From positions 1 through 64,000 of the forward strand of contig CAJTKV010000001.1 of NCBI GenBank assembly GCA_910577075.1: a DNA stretch of 64,000 bases, written 5' to 3'. Below the pieces are notes generated by a model. The model was not told the DNA's origin, ran no database searches, and saw nothing but the letters and a program-made list of their open reading frames with translations. This DNA comes from an uncultured Bacilli bacterium (GTDB lineage Bacteria > Bacillota_I > Bacilli_A > RF39 > UBA660). Positions 47,076-55,584 of the stretch are shown here, in pieces; the stretch's first letter is position 1, and each line of letters opens with the position of its first letter. The position numbers and the translations under genes are program-made.

Positions 47076-47483
47076 TCATATTAATTTTAAATCCTCTAGC
47101 ATTAGTTTATGATCATAGGCTAGTTCCATTTCTCTTATTTCCTCTGGCTTAAACCATTTAACTTCATCGCATTCGCTTACTGCTGAAGGAGTCCCACTTA
47201 TAATATCACAAAAATGCGGAAGGCAAATCATTGTTTTAGTTGGATGTCTTCCGATTTTATCATAATATCTTCCCGTGAATCGGATATTTCCTATCTCGAC
47301 ACCAATTTCCTCCATAGCTTCTCTTTTTAAAGCATTTTCGATTTCTTCGCCCCATTCAACTTTACCAGCTATTAATCCCCATAATTGTTTATAGGCACCT
47401 CTTGTACGATGCATTAAAAGTATTTCACCCTTATCATTTCTTATAATTGCATCGACACCTATATATGGATGGTCTGTTTGCAT
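47076..47483 (-). CDS. NUDIX hydrolase
   Basis: A 135-aa NUDIX protein with a complete box (GKVEWGEE..., then KREAMEEIG). The residues WGLIAGKV precede it, as in ADP-ribose or 8-oxo-dGTP hydrolases. It is 9 bases after the upstream radical SAM gene, so probably in one transcript. Substrate unknown. Confidence 0.85.
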   Translation of the reverse strand: MQTDHPYIGVDAIIRNDKGEILLMHRTRGAYKQLWGLIAGKVEWGEEIENALKREAMEEIGVEIGNIRFTGRYYDKIGRHPTKTMICLPHFCDIISGTPSAVSECDEVKWFKPEEIREMELAYDHKLMLEDLKLI

Positions 47484-47492
47484 AATATCCCT

Positions 47493-48584
47493 CTATTTCC
47501 TTTTTTCTTGTATTTCTCTCGTCAAATCATGCATTATTGTACAATATTCACAAAGAAGACATCCTTCATTTTTAAATATATCTAAATCATTTTCTAACAT
47601 TTTTATAGCCGCATATTCACTACATTCATAAAAAGTTTCTGTATCACATTCTTCTTTGCCTGCAAACTCAGAATTTTCTGAAGGTCTGAACGCCAATATA
47701 CATGGATGTATTCCATTCATCGTCAATTTATCAATTCCCTTTTTGATTGTATCAACTGGTGCAATACCACATATTAATGTACTGCCAACTTTGTTGCCAC
47801 CTAGTAATTCATTTGCATAAATTCCTCTTTTAATATATTCATCTATACCAATTGCGCCCTTACCTGGACAAATCTCTCGTCTTAACTTTTCGTCATATAT
47901 CTCAATATTAAAGCCAAATGAAGTTGCTCCAACATCAATCAATTTCTTTATTTCTTCTCTAGTTGGCGGAACCATTTCCACCCAAATGGGAATGTCTTTG
48001 GATTTTTTTCTGATTTTATCTATTATATTTATAAAATTTGCTGTAGATCGTGGAAGCGGTAAATATGTACCTCCTCCAAGACAAACATGATATTTCCTTT
48101 CATCCTTGGCAAAATCGACTACTTCGGCAATCTCATCAGGAGTAGACTCATTAACTCTTTCTCCGCATCCACAAAACTTACACTTCAAATTGCGCTTGTT
48201 ATAATCACATCCTGTATAAGTCATATGGAGATACTTCTCCCCTTCATCGATAAATATCTCCGATGTCAATCGATTTGTTGAAGTCTTTTTCTCATACCAC
48301 TTTGGCGGATCAATAAAAGCAACATCACAGATAATATTGTCATTAATATCAGATAATGAAAGTTTATCTAAACTGCCAACTAACTTGTAACCGACATTTT
48401 CCGTGTTTTCATATAGCACATTTGCTAAAACAGATACTTTACTACCTAATTTGATCATTATCCCAAAATATCTTCCCTGTTTATGCATTTCACTAGGATT
48501 TTGGTGCTCATATATCTGTTCCGCCAAATCATTAGCTAATATTCCATGGCAAATTATATCTGCCTTTACTCTTATTAAATCCAT
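47493..48584 (-). CDS. Radical SAM protein with a non-standard cluster motif
   Basis: A 363-aa protein. The first cluster is CX8CX2C (Cys126, Cys135, Cys138), with Cys140 next to it, instead of CX3CX2C. The first 120 residues are not radical SAM core, and a second cluster CLLCEYC (Cys342, Cys345, Cys348) lies near the C-terminus, perhaps an auxiliary Fe-S site. LGGGTYLP and VEMVPP are radical SAM-like barrel positions. Substrate unknown. It lies between a NUDIX gene and a radical SAM-HD gene. Confidence 0.7.
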   Translation of the reverse strand: MDLIRVKADIICHGILANDLAEQIYEHQNPSEMHKQGRYFGIMIKLGSKVSVLANVLYENTENVGYKLVGSLDKLSLSDINDNIICDVAFIDPPKWYEKKTSTNRLTSEIFIDEGEKYLHMTYTGCDYNKRNLKCKFCGCGERVNESTPDEIAEVVDFAKDERKYHVCLGGGTYLPLPRSTANFINIIDKIRKKSKDIPIWVEMVPPTREEIKKLIDVGATSFGFNIEIYDEKLRREICPGKGAIGIDEYIKRGIYANELLGGNKVGSTLICGIAPVDTIKKGIDKLTMNGIHPCILAFRPSENSEFAGKEECDTETFYECSEYAAIKMLENDLDIFKNEGCLLCEYCTIMHDLTREIQEKRK

Positions 48585-48621
48585 TAAAACACCTCTTAAA
48601 TAGATTATATCATAAATAAAA

Positions 48622-50055
48622 CTATTTACTATTATTATCCAAAAATTTATCTAAATACTCTTTCCAATCCTCGGCATTTTCTTCTTCAAACAAGTGATAA
48701 AGAATTGCTACAATTATTTCATGTCTATTGCTGGCCTCTTGCATTCCTGCCTTAGTCATCATCAAATCCTTAAGACACAAAAGTTTATTAAAACAATGTC
48801 TAACTACGCTATCATCGCATAATTTGTAATTACTAGCTTCTATCCTATCATCGGGAAAAGAATTTCTATCAAAAAATGGCTTACCATTACTCTTTTGATA
48901 ATCAAGACTTCTTAAAATTCCCGTAACTCCTATGGCATCACACATGTAAGCATCACTTACAATCATTCCTTCGATGCTCTTAGGTCTAATACCCATCAAA
49001 GACTTTTTATAACCAATGCTTTTAATTGAATCTAAAACTATATTCTGACTATCTTCATCTACTTTAGCTTTAGTCATAATATCCTTGGCATTTTGCAAGT
49101 TACTAGCATGTTCTTCGCCAAATATTTTATAATCATCTACTTCATGCAAAAGGGCAATTAATGAGGGAATAAACACATCGACATTTTCCGATTTGGCAAA
49201 TTTTAAAGTTAAATCATATACGCGATTAACATGTTCCATACCGTGTCCTGATTTATCCTTCTTTAATATTTTTAAAACTTCATCTTTAACTTTTGATATT
49301 ATTTGATTTCTCTCTTTATAATAGTTAGTAACATCACTACTTCTCCTAAAGACCTTAACTTTATCACTTAAAAAACCAATAATTTCATCTTCATCTCTAC
49401 ATGCATTATAAAATAATTCGTTTTTATTGGAAAAATGTACTGTTTCTGAAGATTTTTCTTCCGTAAATAGCGAACCTACTACGACAGTTTCTATATTCTT
49501 CTTATCAATTAAGTCTTTATATAAATTCATGTCTTTAATCGTTATATTCTCAATAACTGGTTTAATATACAAAACAACAGGAATATTAGAATTAAGCAAA
49601 TCAAAAGTTTTAAATCTTCTCTCCAAATTCTCTGTTGCTTTCTCATATTTTTCATATTCACTTATAGTGCTATTGCTGACAAATATTATCAACTGTCCAT
49701 AATAACTGATAAGGGGGATTAATTCTTTAACATCATCATAAGATACATATCTTTTTGTTGATATCTGTACCTGATTACCTTTTGCTAGAAAATATCTTGC
49801 TACCTCTAGTGTATCTTTTTTATTTGCCTCATCAAAACACTCAGAAAAACACCCTAGAGTAATTAAAGTATTCTTATCATACTTAAAATTAAATGTATCA
49901 AGCATTTCAAGTACTTCAATACTTGTTTTTCTCTCCATCTTATTCATTCCCATTTTAGATAAATAACAAAACTTACATTTACTTTTACATCCCAAACATG
50001 TATTTATAAATATTCTTTTTTTATCTCTAGCAAAAATATAGCCATTGTCTATCAT
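48622..50055 (-). CDS. Radical SAM-HD domain fusion
   Basis: A 477-aa protein. Residues 20-240 form a radical SAM domain with Cys23, Cys27 and Cys30 (GCKSKCKFCYLS), plus Cys20. Residues about 265-420 resemble a YpgQ-like HD phosphohydrolase (HGMEHVNRV, then LLHEVDDYK), with Glu305 where the HD motif has Asp. Such a fusion links radical chemistry to phosphate hydrolysis; no known pathway fits. It runs in the same direction as the two genes after it. Confidence 0.75.
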   Translation of the reverse strand: MIDNGYIFARDKKRIFINTCLGCKSKCKFCYLSKMGMNKMERKTSIEVLEMLDTFNFKYDKNTLITLGCFSECFDEANKKDTLEVARYFLAKGNQVQISTKRYVSYDDVKELIPLISYYGQLIIFVSNSTISEYEKYEKATENLERRFKTFDLLNSNIPVVLYIKPVIENITIKDMNLYKDLIDKKNIETVVVGSLFTEEKSSETVHFSNKNELFYNACRDEDEIIGFLSDKVKVFRRSSDVTNYYKERNQIISKVKDEVLKILKKDKSGHGMEHVNRVYDLTLKFAKSENVDVFIPSLIALLHEVDDYKIFGEEHASNLQNAKDIMTKAKVDEDSQNIVLDSIKSIGYKKSLMGIRPKSIEGMIVSDAYMCDAIGVTGILRSLDYQKSNGKPFFDRNSFPDDRIEASNYKLCDDSVVRHCFNKLLCLKDLMMTKAGMQEASNRHEIIVAILYHLFEEENAEDWKEYLDKFLDNNSK

Positions 50056-50150
50056 AAAAATTTTTCCTTCTTATACATATTTATTAAATTATATCATAAT
50101 AATTTCATCCTGTAAGAATAGTCTCTTCATCAAAAATAAGAAGACAACAA

Positions 50151-50179
50151 TTGACATTATGTGATGTTTTTAATATAAT
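50151..50179 (+). promoter_or_regulatory. Consensus sigma-A promoter of the 337-aa gene
   Basis: TTGACA (50151-50156), 17-base spacer, TATAAT (50174-50179): a perfect match. The ATG is 29 bases downstream with AAAGGAA in between. Confidence 0.8.
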
Positions 50180-50208
50180 GTTATTAACATACAGAAAGGA
50201 ACACTTAT

Positions 50209-51222
50209 ATGAAGATTACTACCAATAACTCTGATAAAGGAAATAGTTTTACAAGTATAGCAAGAGGTAGATATACTTCCATAAAAAAGAAAAAAATCAC
50301 TTCTTTCATCGACTATAATTCTCTTGATTTAAATCTTATTTCTAAGCTTTTAAATCAAGTTATTCAAAATTACACATATAGCACATTTGATCTTATTAAA
50401 CTAATTAAAGAAAATTTTAATGGCAATATTAAAAAAAGCATTCAATCCGTTGATGATTACTCAAAAGTTCGCTTCAATTGTTATTATGCTACTAAACTTT
50501 TAAAAGAAAAACTAAAAAATAAAGGGATTGATACCAAATATGTTTCTTACAAGTCAATTGGTTTTTCTTCTCCATCTGGTGACGAACTTATCAAAGAGGC
50601 ACATATTTCATTAGTTATACCTACCATCCACAATGAAAGAATCTATTATCTTGTTTTAGATCCCGGCTATCGCATTCCAGAACCCATGGGTTTTTATAAA
50701 TCCAGCAAAATTACTAATCTAAAAATTGATCATGATGATATCTCAATTCAAAAAACAAGTAGCAACATCTATCCTTATTGCATGAAAATGAAGGGATATA
50801 ATAGATATTCTATCGATGAAAACAGTTATTCTTGTGAAGAATATTTTAATTGTGATTATGAGACGTTGAATCCTGAAGAAATTCTTTTTCCCATCTCCTA
50901 TACAATTCTAAATGGCTATCGAATAATTAATTATAATGAAGACAAACAAAAATCGGCTATGATAAAAGTTATGATTTTAGAAGAATATCTCGAATGCTAT
51001 GACTGCAATCAAAGTATTTCTTTTGCATTTTCTGAGTTAAAAAATATGTCTAAAGACCAACTATATAACCTACTAACGCCCTTCTGTGATAAATTAAAAC
51101 AAGACGTTCAAGAATTAGTAGAAATAATTTATTTTATATTGAATAATAATAGCCAATTTATTAGTGAAATTATGAATAAACCTGTTTTAAAAGAATTTAA
51201 AAAGAATATTACTTATCATTAA
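50209..51222 (+). CDS. Transglutaminase/NAT-like protein of unknown function
   Basis: A 337-aa cytoplasmic protein. Residues 88-160 contain a Cys-His-Asp set: Cys91 (NCYYATKLL), His132 (EAHISLVIP) and Asp151 (VLDPGYRIPEP), as in transglutaminase-like and arylamine N-acetyltransferase folds. The C-terminal half is not recognised. It is one of few plus-strand genes here and has its own strong promoter. Its last 14 bases overlap the converging gene. The fold assignment is moderate; acyl transfer is possible. Confidence 0.6.
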   Translation: MKITTNNSDKGNSFTSIARGRYTSIKKKKITSFIDYNSLDLNLISKLLNQVIQNYTYSTFDLIKLIKENFNGNIKKSIQSVDDYSKVRFNCYYATKLLKEKLKNKGIDTKYVSYKSIGFSSPSGDELIKEAHISLVIPTIHNERIYYLVLDPGYRIPEPMGFYKSSKITNLKIDHDDISIQKTSSNIYPYCMKMKGYNRYSIDENSYSCEEYFNCDYETLNPEEILFPISYTILNGYRIINYNEDKQKSAMIKVMILEEYLECYDCNQSISFAFSELKNMSKDQLYNLLTPFCDKLKQDVQELVEIIYFILNNNSQFISEIMNKPVLKEFKKNITYH

Positions 51223-52027
51223 ATCGTGTAGAGACAGATATTTCGAAAGGAACCATAGATCCGTCCTCCACAACATTGATTTCAACTCCAAAATGCCCCA
51301 TTCCATCTTTTAATAATTCTTCTTGTTCCATATAAAGAGGAAATACAACATCATTTATTAACTTTCTGAATACCTTTTTTTCTATGCCTTTATAACAGTT
51401 TGGCATAGTTTTTATTATCTCTTCTTTTTTATCTGGATAGGCATCAAATAAAAAATCTCGTCTTATTTTCAAAGTTTCTAAATATTGAATTTGATTTATC
51501 TCACCTGTTTTATATTTTTGAATAGACGAATCATCCATAAATGGAACATCATCCCATGGAATAATCCAGCTCTCATGACTTCCTCTTCCTCTAGACAATA
51601 AGCCACAACCAAAACTAGGGCCCACATAATCTATATATAAGAAATGTCCTATCTTTACATCTAGTCCAAATCCTCCTTCAGTATGAATTCTTTCATTTGT
51701 GCCCGGCTTTAAATCTTCCAAGATTATTACAGCATCTGGCACTAGTTTTTTCACATCTCGAATATATTGATTAACTCTATCTCTATGAAACGTTTGTCCC
51801 TCTGGCAGTTTTCCTTCAACTCCTCTAGGGGAATCACATCTAACTGTCATAGTGTTAACGGGAAATTCATTCTTTACCTTTTCCCACTCTTCTTCATTAT
51901 CAATGACATACATCTTATTTAACGGACTTAAATGCGGTAAATATTTATCAACTAACGCTATACCTTTGCATTTTCTGTAAGTATTTATAAGTGCCATATG
52001 TTCTTTTTTAGATATATCTAAAATCAT
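51209..52027 (-). CDS. Unknown protein
   Basis: A 272-aa soluble protein rich in charged and aromatic residues (RCDSPRGVEGKLPEGQTFHR, then WIIPWDDVPFM). It has no membrane helix. I do not recognise the family; the alternating beta-rich middle could be an ATP-grasp-like fold, but the usual motifs are not clear. The converging 337-aa gene overlaps its end by 14 bases. Confidence 0.6.
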   Translation of the reverse strand: MILDISKKEHMALINTYRKCKGIALVDKYLPHLSPLNKMYVIDNEEEWEKVKNEFPVNTMTVRCDSPRGVEGKLPEGQTFHRDRVNQYIRDVKKLVPDAVIILEDLKPGTNERIHTEGGFGLDVKIGHFLYIDYVGPSFGCGLLSRGRGSHESWIIPWDDVPFMDDSSIQKYKTGEINQIQYLETLKIRRDFLFDAYPDKKEEIIKTMPNCYKGIEKKVFRKLINDVVFPLYMEQEELLKDGMGHFGVEINVVEDGSMVPFEISVSTRFNDK

Positions 52028-52053
52028 TTATACATTCCTCTTTTTTATTATAA

Positions 52054-52608
52054 TTAATTTAATATATGACTTATAGTTCTATCAATCTGATTAATAATTT
52101 CTTCGTCGTCTTTAGTAGGGAGGGTATTTGTATTTAAAGAATATATATAATCCTTCTGCAAATCGAATTCAGCATTTAACTTTTTAAATGTTTTTACTGA
52201 TATATCAATTGCATTATCTGGAGACCCATTGCCGCCACCAACAAGTATTAGTATTCCCTTCTTTTTCTTCATATTATTAGAAATATTTAAAAAATACTTA
52301 TTACTCCATATATAATTTAATCTTGTAAATACTGAAAACAATGGTGGAGTTACATACGAAATATATATTGGAGATGCAATAATTAAAACGTCATAGTCAT
52401 CCTTCAATATTACAGCCATATTATCCTTTATAGAACATCCTTCATTTTTCCAACAATATCTACAATCTATACACGGTTTAATATCATCTTTATAAGCATT
52501 TATTTCATCAAACTCCGTATCACTTGGAAATCTCTCTTTAACTTTATTAATAACAAATGCTGTATCTCCATTATTATGGGGAGAACCGTTCAAAATAAGC
52601 GCTTTCAC
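52054..52608 (-). CDS. Flavodoxin-family NAD(P)H-dependent FMN reductase-like
   Basis: A 184-aa protein with LNGSPHNNGDT (FMN-phosphate loop) and SPIYISYVTPP, which match the NADPH-dependent FMN reductase group. CIDCRYCWKNEGC has four Cys as in iron-sulfur flavoproteins. It probably transfers electrons to an unknown acceptor. Confidence 0.8.
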   Translation of the reverse strand: MKALILNGSPHNNGDTAFVINKVKERFPSDTEFDEINAYKDDIKPCIDCRYCWKNEGCSIKDNMAVILKDDYDVLIIASPIYISYVTPPLFSVFTRLNYIWSNKYFLNISNNMKKKKGILILVGGGNGSPDNAIDISVKTFKKLNAEFDLQKDYIYSLNTNTLPTKDDEEIINQIDRTISHILN

Positions 52609-52816
52609 ATTATCACTTCCATGATTATTATAACATTTCCTACCCTCAAAGTTCTACCTTATTTTCTTTAACAATTATTTCTGTTTTTATTAAATTGCCT
52701 AACTTTTTGAATTTTAAAAGGATGTGCACATAATTTTTGTTTACATCCTTTATTTAGCGCATTAAGCTATACTTTTAAATTATTTGCAAAATGTCAATAA
52801 AACTTTTATCTTTCTT

Positions 52817-52858
52817 ATTTACGGCAGCAATTCTTATATTTCTTACCACTTCCACAAA
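52817..52858 (-). repeat. Orphan SEC-C tail, copy 1
   Basis: Read on the minus strand, this 42-base stretch encodes CGSGKKYKNCCRK before a stop. It is closely similar to the SecA end at 55587-55628 and to copy 2. Upstream the frame is lost (HTNANRKG lies one base out of phase), so it is a remnant of a SEC-C zinc-binding protein or a copied fragment of secA. The 350-base gap from 52609 to 52960 holds only this relic and an unassigned hairpin near 52716-52752. Confidence 0.65.
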
Positions 52859-52959
52859 GCCTTTTCTATTAGCGTTTGTGTGAGATCTTGGCAACACTCC
52901 ACAGCAATCGACAAACCTAGCAGATTGTATATAAAAAATGATTATTCTTATAAAAACTA

Positions 52960-53880
52960 TCACAATTTTTTACCATCTTTTGAGGTAACTACTTTAGTTG
53001 CTATTAACACATCATTTTTCAATTCATCTAATTCAGGATATCTTACTAATTGTTCTAGAAAATAAACTATATCATATATTCCTAATCTTTCATATAGATT
53101 TGGAGTATTAACTAATTCAGGATAATACTTATTAACATATGACATTATATTTGAATAATCATTAGCATCTGTATATTTTTCTGTTTCTTCACTAGCAAAT
53201 TTCCATGGCTTTCTTATCATTCTATAAAGTATATCTAACTCGAAATCTCTTGGTGCATACATTGATCTTTCAAAATCAATTATTTTAATCTTTCCATTAT
53301 CCACAAATATATTATCAAAGTGAAAATCATTATGAACTAAGACAAATTCATCAGAATCAAGATATTCATCAAAATCAGAGTAGGCTTGTTCTAATAATTT
53401 TTGTTCTTCGTCATTAAAGATATTTAATTCTTTAGCTTCTTCATATAAAGGATTAAATTCTTTCTTCATATATTCTGACCAATTATATTTCTCCCCTTTA
53501 ATGCTGTGCATCTGTTTCATAGCATCACATAGTTGTCTTATTATATCTTCTCTTTGTTCTTCAGAATAAGTATGCCACACATTAAATAAAGAAACACCAT
53601 TTACTTTTTCAAGTATTTCATAAAAATATGGAAGATCTTTTTTATCTGTACTTGAATAATATAACTTAGGTATTAGAGTATTACCTTTATTGGAATTATA
53701 AAAAGTGATTTCTTTTTTAAACTCTTCTTCATTATCCAAATCAGTACATACTTTAACTATATAAGAATCATTTACTTTATATAAAGTATTTGTGAATCCA
53801 ACATTTATTTTTTCGCACCTTGGATTTGTACCAAATACTGATGTATTGGTTCTAACTATTAAATCTATTATTTTGTCCAA
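52960..53880 (-). CDS. Aminoglycoside phosphotransferase-family kinase
   Basis: A 306-aa kinase with HNDFHFDN (catalytic Asp) and IIDFERS (metal Asp), the APH/choline kinase pattern. It transfers phosphate to a small molecule; it is not necessarily an antibiotic. TTG at 53880 has AAGGAAGTG upstream; an in-frame ATG at 53919 is the alternative, adding 13 residues. It lies between two SEC-C tails. Confidence 0.75.
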   Translation of the reverse strand: MDKIIDLIVRTNTSVFGTNPRCEKINVGFTNTLYKVNDSYIVKVCTDLDNEEEFKKEITFYNSNKGNTLIPKLYYSSTDKKDLPYFYEILEKVNGVSLFNVWHTYSEEQREDIIRQLCDAMKQMHSIKGEKYNWSEYMKKEFNPLYEEAKELNIFNDEEQKLLEQAYSDFDEYLDSDEFVLVHNDFHFDNIFVDNGKIKIIDFERSMYAPRDFELDILYRMIRKPWKFASEETEKYTDANDYSNIMSYVNKYYPELVNTPNLYERLGIYDIVYFLEQLVRYPELDELKNDVLIATKVVTSKDGKKL

Positions 53881-54019
53881 CTTTATCACTTCCTTCTCAA
53901 TTATATCATACACCCTCATGTTTATCAGTGAATTAGGGAAAAGACATGCGTATAATTACCTAAATATTATAATCATAGAAAAACCCGCAATATCTTTATT
54001 TATGTGGGTTCTCGATCTT

Positions 54020-54061
54020 ATTTACCACAACAATTTTTATATTTCTTACCGCTTCCACAAG
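54020..54061 (-). repeat. Orphan SEC-C tail, copy 2
   Basis: The minus strand reads MRVRSSCGSGKKYKNCCGK before TAA. The 42 bases 54020-54061 match the SecA tail (55587-55628) with a few changes. In frame the tail extends back through RVRSS and LPKKINN to a stop, so about 35 codons remain. It is a SEC-C relic or a short zinc-binding peptide. The 340-base gap 53920-54260 holds nothing else that I can assign. Confidence 0.65.
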
Positions 54062-54260
54062 AACTTCGTACTCTCATATTATCAATACTTACAATATTTA
54101 TAATATTATTGATTTTTTTAGGTAATTCTTATATTATCTGCATTATTAGTATCATTTTTATTATAAATATTTCTCTACTGTGGACAAATTGAGGACATTG
54201 TCCACAATTGTTCACTGATATAGGTATATCATATTTTAACAATTTATAATAATGTTCCAT

Positions 54261-55286
54261 TTACTTATTTTCTATTTGTTTTGTTTCACTTAACAATCTA
54301 TCAAAATCAGATACATAATTATTGTCTTGAATAACTTTGTACCTTTCATACTCACTTTCGGCTTTTTCCTTTGCCTGTTTGTGTGATATTTTACCTTTTC
54401 CCTCTAAAACATCATAATGAAATACTCTTAATGCATTTTCCACTTCATTCTTCCAGTCATTCATATACATCGCAATATTTCTTTCGGCATTATTTTCGGC
54501 AATATCTAAAAATAAGTTGACTAAATTATTCAAATTCTTAATTTCTTTTTCATCTAAATAGTTTTTAGCAATTATAACATCTGATTTCATTATTTTCCCA
54601 TCAGGAGATTTCTCCCACGTCTTAAGACCCATATTATCTTTTTTGGAATCTGCTCTTTCATAAACAATTTCAGCAGCAGTCTGACCAGTTATAGCAAAGT
54701 GGAATTTATTTTGAACCGTTTGATAAAATGTTATAGCTATATCACTATCCTTATCGTAATCAATTGAACATTCAGCAAATATATCGGTAATTTTTTGATA
54801 AAACATTCTTTCACTTGTACGAATTAATTTAATTCTTTCAAGCAATCTTTTAAAATACTCTTGATCAGACTTTCTTGCTTTCATAAATCGTTCATCATTT
54901 AAAGCAAACCCTTGAACCATGTAATCTTTAATTATCTTATTTGCCCAAGTTCTAAATTTGATTGCTTTTTTAGAATTAACTCTAAATCCAATAGAAATAA
55001 TCATATCAAGATTGTAGTAAGGGTAAACCCTTTTTACATTTCGATTTCCTTCCTTTTGAACTTGTGCAATTTTTGCACAAGTTGAAGTTTCTTCTAGTTC
55101 TTCGTCTTTATATATATTATTGATATGTCTAACAATCCCACTTCTATCAATGCTAAACAGAGTTGATAAGGCTTCTGTATTTAACCAAACATCTTCGTTT
55201 TCTAATAATACTTCCACTTTAGTATTACCATCTTCGTCATTATAAAATAAAATGTTTTTTTCATTTCCAATTAGTTTATCATTCAT
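54261..55286 (-). CDS. RhuM-family protein
   Basis: A 341-aa protein of the RhuM type, with YYNLDMIISIGFRVNSKKAI as the family signature and a C-terminal coiled-coil. RhuM proteins are often in accessory islands and near restriction systems, but their action is not known. The start at 55286 follows AAGGTG. It may belong to a mobile or defence-related insertion between SEC-C copies. Confidence 0.75.
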   Translation of the reverse strand: MNDKLIGNEKNILFYNDEDGNTKVEVLLENEDVWLNTEALSTLFSIDRSGIVRHINNIYKDEELEETSTCAKIAQVQKEGNRNVKRVYPYYNLDMIISIGFRVNSKKAIKFRTWANKIIKDYMVQGFALNDERFMKARKSDQEYFKRLLERIKLIRTSERMFYQKITDIFAECSIDYDKDSDIAITFYQTVQNKFHFAITGQTAAEIVYERADSKKDNMGLKTWEKSPDGKIMKSDVIIAKNYLDEKEIKNLNNLVNLFLDIAENNAERNIAMYMNDWKNEVENALRVFHYDVLEGKGKISHKQAKEKAESEYERYKVIQDNNYVSDFDRLLSETKQIENK

Positions 55287-55451
55287 TATTGCACCTTCTT
55301 TAATAATTATTCTTAAAGTAATCAACTAATAATATTATGTTATTATATAATTCTTCTGTTCTTAGCATTTCCTGTAATTCATATCTATCATATTTTTGAT
55401 TAAAAAATATTCAATATTTACTGCCATAATTATTTCAACTCGACATTCAAC

Positions 55452-55487
55452 AAAAAAGATGTCAACAAATTTATTTTTGCTGACATC
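55452..55487 (-). terminator. Intrinsic terminator after secA
   Basis: A 12-bp stem with one wobble (GATGTCAGCAAA / TTTGTTGACATC) and TTTTTT lies about 100 bases beyond the secA stop on the minus strand. Confidence 0.75.
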
Positions 55488-55584
55488 CCTTAATTTCAAT
55501 GAATTTTGTCCACATTTTATTCAATCGGTTGACAAACAACAAATTTGTTACCTTTTAAAAATTTAACTTTTCCATTATTTCATA

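Noticed and set aside
52775..52963. Minus-strand frame containing NRKGFVEVV
   Set aside because: It is the out-of-phase reading of the SEC-C tail; the Cys-rich frame is the meaningful one.
52960..53880. Aminoglycoside-resistance gene
   Set aside because: It has APH-fold kinase motifs, but such kinases act on many small molecules and nothing here shows antibiotic specificity.
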